A stretch of DNA of 59,326 bases from Cyanobacteria bacterium CG_2015-22_32_23 (GCA_009993045.1 JAACUG010000066.1:1-59326), one strand, 5' to 3'; positions 9,313-18,412 are shown, counted from the first letter of the stretch. The notes: generated from the letters alone by a model not told the origin. A program made the numbers and translations.

Positions 9313-9344
9313 CGCCCCCTTGCCCCCAATTTTGGGGGAATTTA
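9313..9344 (+). repeat. Dispersed palindromic repeat, copy 2 (CCCCCAA-TT-TTGGGGG core)
   Basis: The core at 9323-9338 is a perfect 7-bp inverted repeat. It is preceded by CGCCCCCTTG and followed by AATTT. It is in the opposite orientation to copies 1, 3 and 4, and it lies 32 nt after the thrS stop. Confidence 0.75.
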
Positions 9345-9403
9345 ACTGATTATTTTCTTAGGAGTCAAATAGGATTGCTATATCAATTCAAAAGGACTTA
9401 TTT

Positions 9404-10231
9404 TTATCTATTTTTTTCGGTTAATTGGTAGTAGTTTTGGGTTAATTTATCGTAAGAAATACTATAATTCTGAGGAGAAAAACTCATTTTACTACTAGCA
9501 CCTAAGGAGGTTATTTTTACTTGTAAATGTCCTTGAGAATTAATCCCTGAAATTTCTCCTTTTATTTGTTCTATTGTCACTTTATCTTGGAAATTATACA
9601 TTAACTTATTATAATTATTTACAAGATGATTAATACCTAAATCAAGATATTCTTGATAACCTTTCAGAATACCTAAAATTATTATTGTGGCTAAATTATT
9701 AGCAGATTTTATGGTAACTTTATTCGTTTTTTGATAGTAATTGTTTAAGCTAATACTATTATTATAAATTTCGTTTTTATAATTTATTCCGACTCCCATT
9801 ACTACTTCTTTGATTATCTTTCCTTCGCTTCTGGTTTCACACAAAATTCCCCCTAATTTTTTACCTTCTAAAATTAAGTCATTAAGCCATTTTATTTGTA
9901 CGGGAATCTTATATGTTCTTAATTCTTTCACAATACCATAAACACTAAATAAGGTTAAATGATTAATAAATTCTATCGATAAGTTAATTTCTAATATCAT
10001 ACTTAAATACAACCCTCCTAATGGCGATCGCCAAATATTACCCCGTTGCCCTTTTCCTGCGGTTTGTTGTTTGGCAATAACGAAAAAAGGAGGCATAATA
10101 TTTTCTTGCCTTAATTGCCATATTTGATCATTTGTAGAAGATAAGTTGTCATAAATATAACCATTAATGGTATTGTGTTTTACAATTATAGATGAAAGAT
10201 TTTCAGGTAAATTAAGACTTATTTGCTTCAT
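9404..10231 (-). CDS. birA: Biotin--[acetyl-CoA-carboxylase] ligase, catalytic-domain form
   Basis: This enzyme activates biotin as biotinyl-AMP and transfers it to the AccB carrier protein. The 275-residue protein lacks the N-terminal winged-helix DNA-binding domain of E. coli BirA, so it should act as a ligase only. The signatures are STNDQIWQL, the biotinyl-AMP loop QTAGKGQRGNIW, GGLYLSM, and IKWLNDLILEGKKLGGIL. A small C-terminal SH3-like domain (VTIEQIKGEISGINSQGHL) is present. It is divergent from the unknown gene at 10264, sharing a 32-bp intergenic space. Confidence 0.9.
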   Translation of the reverse strand: MKQISLNLPENLSSIIVKHNTINGYIYDNLSSTNDQIWQLRQENIMPPFFVIAKQQTAGKGQRGNIWRSPLGGLYLSMILEINLSIEFINHLTLFSVYGIVKELRTYKIPVQIKWLNDLILEGKKLGGILCETRSEGKIIKEVVMGVGINYKNEIYNNSISLNNYYQKTNKVTIKSANNLATIIILGILKGYQEYLDLGINHLVNNYNKLMYNFQDKVTIEQIKGEISGINSQGHLQVKITSLGASSKMSFSPQNYSISYDKLTQNYYQLTEKNR

Positions 10232-10263
10232 TATTCCTATTAATATTAATAATATTTTATCTT

Positions 10264-10698
10264 ATGTTAGAAGAACAAGAAAACTTAATTGATGTGGAAA
10301 AAGTTAACAATACTCCCCATAGAATAAAACTAATTTATTTAGGAATTTTAGCATTAGGAATTAAGTTAGAATCAACGGTTATTCCTATTAGTAAATCTGA
10401 GTTAGATATTTTGATAGAATATTTAGCAGAACTTTTACAAAAAAATGATGAATTAATCAGAAGAGCTTGTTCTTTATTAGAACAAATTGATAGTTCAGAA
10501 AATACTAACTATTATTATGGTATAGTTAAGGACTATTTAGATAAGTTTTTATTGCTATCTCAATCTCATGAATCTTTGAGTATCGAAATTAACTCAGAAA
10601 TTCAAAATTCTTTAGCACTTAAAACTTTAACAGATTTATTATTTTATAGTAGTAAATCAGGAAAATATTTTCTGAAACATCAGCTACAATGTTTATAA
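10264..10698 (+). CDS. Unrecognised helical protein
   Basis: The 144-residue soluble protein is probably all-helical and rich in Leu, Glu, Ser and Asn. I recognise no domain. Features are HRIKLIYLGILALGIKLES, a hydrophobic or amphipathic helix near the N-terminus, and a Leu-rich second half (LDKFLLLSQS; LALKTLTDLLFYSSKSGKYF). It is divergent from birA and convergent with the hydrolase gene at 10711 (12-bp gap). Codon use matches its neighbours, so it is probably a lineage-level conserved cyanobacterial gene. Confidence 0.6.
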   Translation: MLEEQENLIDVEKVNNTPHRIKLIYLGILALGIKLESTVIPISKSELDILIEYLAELLQKNDELIRRACSLLEQIDSSENTNYYYGIVKDYLDKFLLLSQSHESLSIEINSEIQNSLALKTLTDLLFYSSKSGKYFLKHQLQCL

Positions 10699-10710
10699 AT
10701 TAAAATATTT

Positions 10711-11601
10711 TTATCCTAATTTTTCTGTTACCCAACTCGTAATTAAACCATTAATTTCTTCAGGTATTTCATCATGGGGACAATGACCAGCTTTAACATA
10801 TACTTGAGTTAAATTACTATAATGTTTTTTAAACTTTTCTCCTCTTTCTTGCGATCGCATCCAAGGATCAGCTTCTCCCCAAATATTAAGTAAAGGACAG
10901 TTCATTTTCTGTAATAATTGATCAATTTTTTCTCCTTGAGGACTTTTAAATACAGAACTAAATACTTGTAATGCACCATCATCACAGGAAGGGCGATAAA
11001 TATCTTCAACTAATTGATCGGTAATGGCAGTAGAATCTAAATAGACTTTTTCGAGAGTTTTGCGAATATTTTTTTTGTTGCGTAATCGCTGAAACAAAAG
11101 ATAAGTAATCCAATCTTGTTTTAATAACCAACCGCTAATTTTTTGAACAAAAGTAGTTTTTTTGGTTACAGTATCAGAAAAAGGGCCAGCACTATTAAGT
11201 AAAATAACCCCTTTAACATTGTGATGATACTCCGCCGCCGTACATAAACAAGCGTAACCACCTAAAGAATTTCCAGCAATAATGGTTGGTTGCTTAATTA
11301 CTTCTGTGATAAAGTCGTTTAGTTGTTCACGCCAAAGATTACCCGTATATTCCCATGACGGTTTACTAGATCTGCCAAATCCTAACATATCAATAGCCCA
11401 CACGGAAAAGTTTTCTTGTAACTGATGAATATTTTTGCGCCAATGGTCAGTAGATGCACCAAAACCATGTACTAATAATAAAGTTGGTTTATCATCATCA
11501 CAATTTCCTGCTTGTACATAGTATATTTTTTGTTCGCGCCATTGCCAATAGTTACCTTCTAAGGCGTTGACATAATGAATGGAATCCTTAGCAATAATCA
11601 T
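10711..11601 (-). CDS. Alpha/beta-fold hydrolase
   Basis: The 296-residue protein has the full alpha/beta hydrolase pattern: an oxyanion-hole HG motif (LLVHGFGASTDHW), AIDMLGFGRSSKP, a nucleophile elbow GNSLGGYA, an acid in the segment LLNIWGEADPW, and a catalytic His in AGHCPHDEIPEE. This arrangement is typical of the soluble cyanobacterial hydrolases often annotated as haloalkane dehalogenase-like or esterase-like; the substrate cannot be told from sequence. It has no signal peptide, so it is cytoplasmic. Confidence 0.85.
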   Translation of the reverse strand: MIIAKDSIHYVNALEGNYWQWREQKIYYVQAGNCDDDKPTLLLVHGFGASTDHWRKNIHQLQENFSVWAIDMLGFGRSSKPSWEYTGNLWREQLNDFITEVIKQPTIIAGNSLGGYACLCTAAEYHHNVKGVILLNSAGPFSDTVTKKTTFVQKISGWLLKQDWITYLLFQRLRNKKNIRKTLEKVYLDSTAITDQLVEDIYRPSCDDGALQVFSSVFKSPQGEKIDQLLQKMNCPLLNIWGEADPWMRSQERGEKFKKHYSNLTQVYVKAGHCPHDEIPEEINGLITSWVTEKLG

Positions 11602-11828
11602 TAATGTTATGTTTTATAAAGTTATGTTAACTATTATAAACAGATTAATAGCTGAGTAAAGCATCAAATTTTCAGGAAATAGAAGATAGAAATAAATGTA
11701 TATATTAAGCCTTAACTATTTATTTTTATCAATGATTGATTCCTGTTGCTAATTTTGCCCTAAAAAAAGTTTTTATTAATTCCAAAAATAATTGAAAATG
11801 TATTGAAAATATTATAATTTTTAATATC

Positions 11829-12308
11829 TTATTCGTTGTAACTATAATCAAAATTTTGACCTTGAGAATGACATTCAATACAGCTATTAATAGTAATAGT
11901 AGAAGAAAAATTTATTTGGGGATGAAGTGCGAAAAAATAACGAGATTGTGCCATATATTTTGGTTTAATTTCGTCTTTTAATAATTGTCTTGAATAATTT
12001 TGTAAATATTGCCACATTAATCTTTGAGTAAAACCAGTCAAACCCTCAACTTTTGTTCCATAATGATTTGTGGGAGTTTCTAAAATTTCTTGCCATGTTT
12101 CTTGAGGTAAAACTGACGGTGGAATAGGTATATGACAAGTTGCACAATTTTCTACATATAAATCTTCCCCAATTTTAAAATTTCCCGTGGCTTTATCTAC
12201 AGATGCCATCGCCATAGAATCAAAACTACGAGACGCACTCCAGCCGATAACGATACTCCAGCTAAGAATAAAGCTAATAATAATGGTAATCCAAGCTCTT
12301 TTATTCAT
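11829..12308 (-). CDS. Membrane-anchored diheme cytochrome c
   Basis: The 159-residue protein has an N-terminal hydrophobic segment (ITIIISFILSWSIVIGW) acting as an uncleaved anchor or signal. Two c-type heme sites follow: CATCH in ENCATCHIPIPP and CIECH near the C-terminus. The layout matches the diheme cytochrome c (DHC) family, with the IPPSVLPQETW region and a long helical spacer between hemes. It would face the periplasm or lumen. Its redox partner is unknown. It is the next minus-strand gene after moxR (57-bp gap), but a functional link to that cluster is not evident. Confidence 0.85.
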   Translation of the reverse strand: MNKRAWITIIISFILSWSIVIGWSASRSFDSMAMASVDKATGNFKIGEDLYVENCATCHIPIPPSVLPQETWQEILETPTNHYGTKVEGLTGFTQRLMWQYLQNYSRQLLKDEIKPKYMAQSRYFFALHPQINFSSTITINSCIECHSQGQNFDYSYNE

Positions 12309-12365
12309 TTTTAACCTTAATCAATTTTCATGACCTATTATAGTAATTAATTCAAGAGTGCTTAA

Positions 12366-13274
12366 TTATTCTACCGCCACGGTATTTAATAAACGAGCAA
12401 CGATTACTTTCGCATTTCTACCACCAGAGGGAATAAGACGATGAGATAAGACATTTGGCGCTAAAAATTTGATGTCATCAGGAATCACATAATCTCTACC
12501 CTCTAAAAATGCTAATGCTTGACTGGTTTTTTGCAATATTGATGTACCACGAGGGCTAACTCCTAAAGTAATATCATCATCATTACGGGAAGCGGTAATT
12601 AGATTAACTATATATTTTTGTATTTCGGGAGCTACTTTTACTTGTGAAACCTGTGTTTGTAAATCCATAACCTCGGCTAAAGTAATACAAGGAGAAAGCT
12701 CATTAATGGAGGTAGAATTTAATTGCTTTTCCAACATTTGCAACTCTTCTTCAAAGGAAGGATAACCTAAACTTAAAGATATAGCAAAACGATCCATTTG
12801 TGCTTCAGGAAGGGGAAATGTACCTTGATATTCAATGGGGTTTTGAGTAGCGATGACAAAAAAAGGTGAAGGTACAAATCTAGCGACACCGTCAACGGTG
12901 ATTTGTTTTTCTTCCATTACTTCTAACAACGATGATTGAGTACGAGGTGTTGCTCGATTAATTTCATCGGTTAATAATATATTAGCAAAAGCCGGTCCTG
13001 ATAAAAATTCAAATTCTCTAGTGCTAGGATTCCATATGTTTGTACCTGTAACATCACTTGGTAATAAATCAGGGGTACATTGAATACGCTGAAATTTTCC
13101 ATCAATTGAACGAGCAAGAGACTTGGCTAATAAGGTTTTTCCCACTCCGGGTACATCTTCTAGTAAAGCATGACCACCACTCAATAAGGCAACTATTACT
13201 AATTTTATCGCATCTTCTTTCCCTACGATTGTACGCGCTAAATTTTCTTTGAGAATGGTAATTTTATCTCTCAT
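12366..13274 (-). CDS. MoxR-family AAA+ ATPase
   Basis: The 302-residue protein is a complete MoxR AAA_3 ATPase. It has Walker A GVGKTLLAKSLA after GGHALLEDVP, Walker B LLTDEINRATPRTQSS, the sensor-1 region ATQNPIEYQGTFPLPEAQMDRF, and the sensor-2 region GVSPRGTSILQKTSQAL. MoxR proteins are chaperone-like ATPases that usually act with VWA-domain partners to assemble or activate complexes. A VWA-like lipoprotein is encoded two genes upstream on the same strand (14513-16111), with an X-domain protein in between, so it is the probable ATPase of that arm. The gap to the upstream gene is 103 bp, so it may also have its own promoter. Confidence 0.92.
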   Translation of the reverse strand: MRDKITILKENLARTIVGKEDAIKLVIVALLSGGHALLEDVPGVGKTLLAKSLARSIDGKFQRIQCTPDLLPSDVTGTNIWNPSTREFEFLSGPAFANILLTDEINRATPRTQSSLLEVMEEKQITVDGVARFVPSPFFVIATQNPIEYQGTFPLPEAQMDRFAISLSLGYPSFEEELQMLEKQLNSTSINELSPCITLAEVMDLQTQVSQVKVAPEIQKYIVNLITASRNDDDITLGVSPRGTSILQKTSQALAFLEGRDYVIPDDIKFLAPNVLSHRLIPSGGRNAKVIVARLLNTVAVE

Positions 13275-13377
13275 TAATGGTGATTTCCTGATATTTTTTC
13301 TTTCTTTAAGTATTTTATCTTAGATTTCTGCTTATAGTTATTACTTTTTTGATAAAATCTGACAAATTATACAACTA

Positions 13378-14448
13378 TTAAAAGCTAATTTCTCCTGATT
13401 CGATTAATAACCATATATCACCATTTTTTCTTAACTTTGCTGGTTTTTTGATCAGAATATTATTAGCAGACACAGCAACAGGAATTTCATTATCGGCGAT
13501 GAATAATTTAGTATAATTTGCTAATTTTAAAGTCATTTTATCAAAAATAATTTGAGGATCTAAAAATAAAAATTCTTCGTTATTTACTTTTTTTAAGATA
13601 TATTCTCCTTGACTATTAGCTTCTAAATTGATATTATTAATTTTATTTTCTAAAAAATTTTTAACGGTATCTTTTGTTAATTTTAATTTAGTAAATCCTC
13701 CTTCTGATTCAGCAAATTTAACAGGATTTTCGTAGTATAAATTAAGATATTCAACATAGGCTGGTTCTAATTTTTTTAATCGATTATCTAAAAATTTAAT
13801 GTCTTTTGCTAATTGAGAATTACCTTGATTTAATTTCTCTAAAACAGTTAATAATTGTTCTAAACTAGCTGGGATTTTATCTTCGTTATTAGTCAGATTT
13901 TGTAAACCTAAAACTATTTTTTTTATAGCAGTTTTTTTACCTAAAAATAGTTCTCCTTTTTGTTTTATCTGCCATTCATTGCCACTGGGCAAAATTTCTA
14001 ACATTGCTGGTTTAACTAAAGTAAATTCTTCTTCTTTATTATTTTCTTCTCCTCGAAGTAAGAATAAATAATTAATAGTTTTTAAACGATATATTTTTAA
14101 CTGAATATTACCATTTGGTAATAAATAATAGTTTTTTCCTTCATCATTTTCTAGTAAAATTACCCAATAATTTCCTTTATTAACTTGATTTAAAATTATT
14201 TTCCCTTCAGTTTGCTTTCTATAACTTTCCTCTGATAAAGAAACCGTTACAGCATAGGCATCTAAAATATGAGAAACATCGTTATAAAAATCAATTAATT
14301 GAGTCAAAGAAATTTCGAGAGACTTTGGTGATTTATTAGCTAAATTACCGTTAATAATTACTGCTTTTTCTGATTCTAATTTAGTTATTCTTTTTTCTAA
14401 TTTTTGTACATAAGTAATTATTTTTTCTAATTCAGTATTATTAGCCAT
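13378..14448 (-). CDS. Coiled-coil protein with two tandem copies of an unnamed 'X domain'
   Basis: The 356-residue cytoplasmic protein starts with a short coiled coil (IITYVQKLEKRITKLES). I see two divergent copies of one ~120-residue domain. Copy 1 is at about 52-175 (FYNDVSHILDAYAVTVSLSEES ... VKPAMLEI ... EWQIKQKGELFL) and copy 2 at about 235-356 (YYENPVKFAE ... YILKKV ... FLFLDPQIIF ... KKPAKL ... WLLIESGEISF). The same domain ends the proteins at 21902 and 22828. Shared features are an aromatic N-terminus, a Thr/Ser-Lys-x-T turn, a Y-I-hydrophobic strand, an L-D/P-N turn, a late PA dipeptide and a W-x-(L/I)-I-(E/D)-x-G-E/I ending. It lies between the VWA lipoprotein gene (64-bp gap) and moxR. 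I know no named family. Confidence 0.7.
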   Translation of the reverse strand: MANNTELEKIITYVQKLEKRITKLESEKAVIINGNLANKSPKSLEISLTQLIDFYNDVSHILDAYAVTVSLSEESYRKQTEGKIILNQVNKGNYWVILLENDEGKNYYLLPNGNIQLKIYRLKTINYLFLLRGEENNKEEEFTLVKPAMLEILPSGNEWQIKQKGELFLGKKTAIKKIVLGLQNLTNNEDKIPASLEQLLTVLEKLNQGNSQLAKDIKFLDNRLKKLEPAYVEYLNLYYENPVKFAESEGGFTKLKLTKDTVKNFLENKINNINLEANSQGEYILKKVNNEEFLFLDPQIIFDKMTLKLANYTKLFIADNEIPVAVSANNILIKKPAKLRKNGDIWLLIESGEISF

Positions 14449-14512
14449 AAATCATTATTACGTTATTAATAAGTTTAGTTAAATTATTATTTTGATAATG
14501 TTAGATTATAAT

Positions 14513-16111
14513 TTAATTTTTTTGAATAGCAAAACAAAAGTTTCCGATAACAGGATCATTTTCACTATTACTTAAATTTGCTAAACTTAAATTCTTTAAT
14601 TTATTCATAAAAATAGATAAATTTTGTGTTTTTGAACCATCATTATTCTGATTATTTGCATTCCAAGTATTCCACCAATCTAATCCGATTAAATCATCTA
14701 AAATTAAGTTAACTTCAAATAAATAAACATTAGAATTAGGTAAACTTTGTAAATTAATATCTGTGATAAATTGTAAAGTTTCTTTTTCTTTATCTAACTT
14801 TAAGTCTTTAACTACTAAACCTTGTTTTAAAGAGTTATTATTATTGAGTGTAAAAAATTGTTTATTAGAGGAATTTTGAGGTAAATTATCGATTTTTTCT
14901 GGGGTTTTTTCTTGAGGTTTATTTTCAGTTTCTTTATCGGATTCTGATTTTTCTTCTTGAGGTTTATTTTCAGTTTCTTTATCGGATTCTGATTTTTCTA
15001 CCGTGGATTCTGTTACTTGATTATCAGAAGAAAAAGTATATACTTTAGTGTCAGTTTTTAAATTATTTTCATCCATCGATAATGAATAATTACCACCTTT
15101 AATCTTCTCAACTGTGGGAAATGCAACTTGATAATTAAGGGTTAGTTTAGGTTCAATATTATCTATACTTAATAATTCATAAGGTTCATTATCAGGATTT
15201 TCAACACTAACAATAACGTTATTATCTTCTAAGGCAAAAACTCTCTCTAAAGAATTATTTTCTGGTAATGTACTTTTACTTTTTCTTTCATCAAGATTGC
15301 CTAAATTAATCATATTTTGTACTAAAACTTTTTGAGTAGGAAAAATAAACATTTCACTATTATTTTGAATTTCTTTATCTAAGGTTTTTAACTCATCAAA
15401 ATAGTTAGCAATTTGCTCATATTTACCGATAAATAACACATAAAAAGGACGAAAAGCCTCCTCGGTTTTACCTTCCGTGCTATAGTTAAATTTAGCTTTT
15501 CCCGTATTTGGATTATAAATAACACCATTAAATTGACTTTTTACTGCCCAAATTCCTACCGTATAATCTTGATTTTGAGGATCTTTATTTAAGTAATTTT
15601 GTGCTAAAACTTCAGCAATTTTCCCGCCATCATCTCCTTCTAAATCCGTAACGATTATAGTTAATTTATCTTTCCCGTTTACAGGAGGCAGTATCGCTGA
15701 ATGAATAGGACTTGAAACTGCTTTATAATTACTGTCATTACCATCATAAAAATTTTTAGAAGTAGCATTGTTGACAAAATTATTGCGAGTGAGAATTTTA
15801 TCATCTCCAATGCGTTTATATTCTAAATTAGTTTTATTATTGGTGTCAATAACGGCAGAAGCCAATAATTGCAAGGCTTTAATATAATTATTATTAGGAA
15901 TAGTAACATAGCCTACCATTGAACTACTACCATCAACATTAACCGATATATCTAAATTACTCCTGTTATTGTCAGTTTGAGTAGAAGTTTGTATTAAGTC
16001 TGTCATACAAGATAACGTTTCTACGGGAGTTTTTTGACAACTGGTTAAGAAAGATAAAGAAAAAATTAGAAAAAGTAAAGATTTAAAGGTATTTTTACCG
16101 ATGTTACCCAT
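14513..16111 (-). CDS. VWA-like lipoprotein
   Basis: A lipoprotein signal peptide ends in the lipobox FLTSC, reached from the ATG at 16111 (a TTG at 16168 would add 19 residues ahead of the signal and is unlikely), giving 532 residues. Just after the anchor comes LDISVNVDGSSSMVGYV, a D-G-S-S-S MIDAS-type metal site, and further on a VTDLEGDDGG acid cluster, as in von Willebrand A folds. A low-complexity Glu/Lys/Ser linker holds a 15-residue tandem repeat (KSESDKETENKPQEE). The C-terminal part has no recognised domain. It would sit on the outer face of a membrane. It is first in the minus-strand arm and divergent from the membrane protein at 16276, with 164 bp between the two ATGs. Confidence 0.75.
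   Translation of the reverse strand: MGNIGKNTFKSLLFLIFSLSFLTSCQKTPVETLSCMTDLIQTSTQTDNNRSNLDISVNVDGSSSMVGYVTIPNNNYIKALQLLASAVIDTNNKTNLEYKRIGDDKILTRNNFVNNATSKNFYDGNDSNYKAVSSPIHSAILPPVNGKDKLTIIVTDLEGDDGGKIAEVLAQNYLNKDPQNQDYTVGIWAVKSQFNGVIYNPNTGKAKFNYSTEGKTEEAFRPFYVLFIGKYEQIANYFDELKTLDKEIQNNSEMFIFPTQKVLVQNMINLGNLDERKSKSTLPENNSLERVFALEDNNVIVSVENPDNEPYELLSIDNIEPKLTLNYQVAFPTVEKIKGGNYSLSMDENNLKTDTKVYTFSSDNQVTESTVEKSESDKETENKPQEEKSESDKETENKPQEKTPEKIDNLPQNSSNKQFFTLNNNNSLKQGLVVKDLKLDKEKETLQFITDINLQSLPNSNVYLFEVNLILDDLIGLDWWNTWNANNQNNDGSKTQNLSIFMNKLKNLSLANLSNSENDPVIGNFCFAIQKN
14905..14999 (-). repeat. 45-bp tandem repeat inside the VWA lipoprotein linker
   Basis: Two nearly identical 45-bp units encode ESDKETENKPQEEKS-type sequence in the linker after the VWA-like region. 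The near-identity at silent positions points to recent duplication or slippage. The period keeps the reading frame. Confidence 0.8.
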
Positions 16112-16275
16112 GAATTGACGATAATTTTGTATAGGTTTATTTTCAATATATTTTAAGTTGTCGAACAAATATTGAATTATATTTCTTTTTTTAACATTAA
16201 GATTGGAGTTTAATATATATTAAAGTATAACAACTTTTTTATAAACACTAAATCTAATTATTGAGATTAAAAATA
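16112..16275. promoter_or_regulatory. Divergent promoter region of the two cluster arms
   Basis: The 164 bp between ATGs at 16111 (minus) and 16276 (plus) is strongly AT-rich (for example TTTTTTTAACATTAAG and ATATATATTAAAG) and must carry promoters for both arms. I cannot assign exact -35 and -10 hexamers with confidence. Confidence 0.4.
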
Positions 16276-16764
16276 ATGAAAGTCGGAGAAATTATTAGAA
16301 TTATTAGTTGTGGCTTAGTAGGACTGATTGTTATGATGTGGCTACAACCTTATTTGTATGACCAAAAGTTTTTTGGTGTAATTAAAAGCATTCCTCTTAG
16401 CGACTGGATTAAACAATATACTTTAGCAGCAGGTATTGTTTTTGTATTTTCTTTTGGATTTACAATTTTGTGGTATATTTTAACCTTAAAAAATCAAGAA
16501 TCAGATTCAAATTCTTTTAAATTAGTCTGGTATATTGGTTTATTTTTGTTGGTGATTATCGTTAGCCTTAGTGTTTATTTTAATAATCAAGATGAAAAAG
16601 GAAATTTAATTCAAGAAACATTAATTTCCATGATGGGATTATTTTTATTTAACTCTTTATTCCTATTATATTGGCTTCCTACCGTTACCAGTACTCCGGG
16701 GCTACATCGAAGAAGATTAGTGCCGGGGGCAAGAATCGTAAATGATCTTATTGGTAGAGAGTGA
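16276..16764 (+). CDS. Four-helix membrane protein of the tubulin/actin cluster
   Basis: From the ATG at 16276 (a TTG at 16261 is the alternative) the protein has 162 residues with four predicted TM helices: IIRIISCGLVGLIVMMWL, LAAGIVFVFSFGFTILWYIL, LVWYIGLFLLVIIVSLSVYF and LISMMGLFLFNSLFLLYWLP. It ends in a conserved-looking basic cytoplasmic tail (TPGLHRRRLVPGARIVNDLI). I do not recognise the family. It heads the plus-strand arm, 127 bp before the tubulin-like gene. A membrane anchor for the cytoskeletal-type proteins is a reasonable inference, not shown by sequence. Confidence 0.65.
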   Translation: MKVGEIIRIISCGLVGLIVMMWLQPYLYDQKFFGVIKSIPLSDWIKQYTLAAGIVFVFSFGFTILWYILTLKNQESDSNSFKLVWYIGLFLLVIIVSLSVYFNNQDEKGNLIQETLISMMGLFLFNSLFLLYWLPTVTSTPGLHRRRLVPGARIVNDLIGRE

Positions 16765-16880
16765 TAAATTTTGATAATTTAGGCATAATAATAACTAAAA
16801 ATAAATAATTATTTAAACATTGTAGTTAATCTTATTTTTAATTTTTAATTCATGTCTATATAATAGAAAAAAAACAAAAA

Positions 16881-16886
16881 AGGAGG
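16881..16886 (+). promoter_or_regulatory. Strong Shine-Dalgarno of the tubulin-like gene
   Basis: AGGAGG sits 5 nt before the ATG at 16892. This is much closer to consensus than most leaders in the window, which have little or no SD, and it suggests the tubulin-like protein is made in quantity. Confidence 0.8.
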
Positions 16887-16891
16887 AAAGA

Positions 16892-18394
16892 ATGGGTTTT
16901 TATGTAGTGGGTATTGGTGGCACTGGTGCAAAATGTATCGAAGCGATTATTCAATTAGCTTCCATCGGCTTAATTCCGACTAATAAGTTAAGAATTTTGT
17001 TTGTCGATGCTGATGAAACCAATGGTAACTTACAAAGAGTACAAACAAGTTTAAATATTTATAGGCAATGTTATCAAATCTTGAAAGGAAAACATGAAGA
17101 ATGTCCTTGGATGACTACGGATATTGAATCTTATCGAGTTTGGTCACCTTTTACGAATAGTAATACTGACAAAAAGTTAGGCTCATTTTTTACCTACGAC
17201 ACTCTAACACAAACCAATAAACCCTTAGCAAATTTATTTGATGTACTTTATACCGAAGAAGAAAGACAAGTTTCTTTGGAAGTAGGGTTCAGAGGCAGAC
17301 CAGCTATAGGTTCTAGCATTATAACTCAAATTAATTTAGAACGGTTAGAAGAAGAGCCTTGGCGATCGTTTATCAATCAAATTGAAGGAGATGCGAGTAG
17401 TGGCAGTGGGGCAAAAGTTCTCTTATGTGGCTCTATTTTCGGCGGTACAGGGGCTTCAGGACTACCCACTATAGGGAGATTGATCTCTAATAAATTAGAA
17501 CGAGACGGCGTTAGAGAGAGCGTACAAATAGGGTGTATTTTTGCTTTACCTTACTTTAATTTTCCGAAGGCAGGGGCAGATGAAAAAGTTTTCGCTAGTT
17601 CAGATTTATTCTTACTTAACACAGAAGCCGCTTTAAGATATTACAGAGAACAAGCTCAACAATTTGACACAAAATATCTCATTGGCAATCAAAGTTTTGA
17701 GAAATTAGGAGAATTTAGTGTTGGTAAAGATACCCAAATAAATCGCCCTCATTTTGTGGAATTTTACGCTGGTTTAGCCGCCCGTAATTTCTTCTGTGAA
17801 AATCCAGAAAAAGGAGTACACGTTATTAGTCGTAATCAAGCAGGTATCTTGAAATGGGATGATATTCCTTCCGTTGATGCGATTAAAAGTAATTTAATTA
17901 ACGCTGTGCGTTTTGCTTATATTTGGTTAGGGGATTTTGAAAAACAGTTAGAAGGAGCGAAAAATAAAGGGGTGAAAGAGTTAGATGGTTTTGCTTGGTT
18001 TGATAAGTTTTTTCAAGGGCCACCGAGAATGATGATTGGGCCTGCTCGAAGAAATTTACCTGATTTAAGCGAAACATCTCAACAGGAAGCGATAAAAATT
18101 ATCAATAACTGGTGTGAAGACTTTTTGCGATGGTTAGCCGATATTCATCAATGTGATAATGAAAAAATTGAACTATTCAAAGCCAGAGAACATTTTGCCA
18201 ATTCTAATCGGTTGGGTAATGATAAATTTTCTGATCTATTTTTTGATGATGCTAGAGGAAAAGAAACCTTAGACAAGGATACTCCTGTCGAGTTGAAAAA
18301 TACCCTTGGAGCTTTAGATATAAGCAAATTCGGCGAACCAAATCAAGGGGTTACGGGGTTAGCAAAAGCGATTTATGTTGCTTGTAAACTTTAA
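16892..18394 (+). CDS. Tubulin/FtsZ-like GTPase-fold protein (Tubulin_2 type)
   Basis: The 500-residue protein starts with a Rossmann-type beta-alpha unit GIGGTGAKCIEAI (7-19), equivalent to the tubulin/FtsZ T1 loop, then LFVDADETN (about 46-54; T3-like). At 184-190 it has FGGTGASG, the counterpart of the tubulin signature GGGTG(T/S)G that binds the GTP phosphates (T4), and then LPTIGRLISNKL. It has no FtsZ C-terminal tail or TM segment. It fits the 'tubulin-like' group distinct from FtsZ (Makarova and Koonin described such families next to VWA genes). An obvious T7 NxDxxD GTPase-activating loop was not found by eye, so hydrolysis is uncertain. The next gene starts 18 bp downstream. Confidence 0.78.
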   Translation: MGFYVVGIGGTGAKCIEAIIQLASIGLIPTNKLRILFVDADETNGNLQRVQTSLNIYRQCYQILKGKHEECPWMTTDIESYRVWSPFTNSNTDKKLGSFFTYDTLTQTNKPLANLFDVLYTEEERQVSLEVGFRGRPAIGSSIITQINLERLEEEPWRSFINQIEGDASSGSGAKVLLCGSIFGGTGASGLPTIGRLISNKLERDGVRESVQIGCIFALPYFNFPKAGADEKVFASSDLFLLNTEAALRYYREQAQQFDTKYLIGNQSFEKLGEFSVGKDTQINRPHFVEFYAGLAARNFFCENPEKGVHVISRNQAGILKWDDIPSVDAIKSNLINAVRFAYIWLGDFEKQLEGAKNKGVKELDGFAWFDKFFQGPPRMMIGPARRNLPDLSETSQQEAIKIINNWCEDFLRWLADIHQCDNEKIELFKAREHFANSNRLGNDKFSDLFFDDARGKETLDKDTPVELKNTLGALDISKFGEPNQGVTGLAKAIYVACKL

Positions 18395-18412
18395 TTATTG
18401 AGGTGAAAAATT

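Noticed and set aside
12366-13274. MoxR/VWA cluster as a VMAP-type conflict system
   Set aside because: I see no effector or protease domains typical of the VMAP ternary systems; the tubulin/actin genes point to assembly or membrane functions instead. Not excluded.
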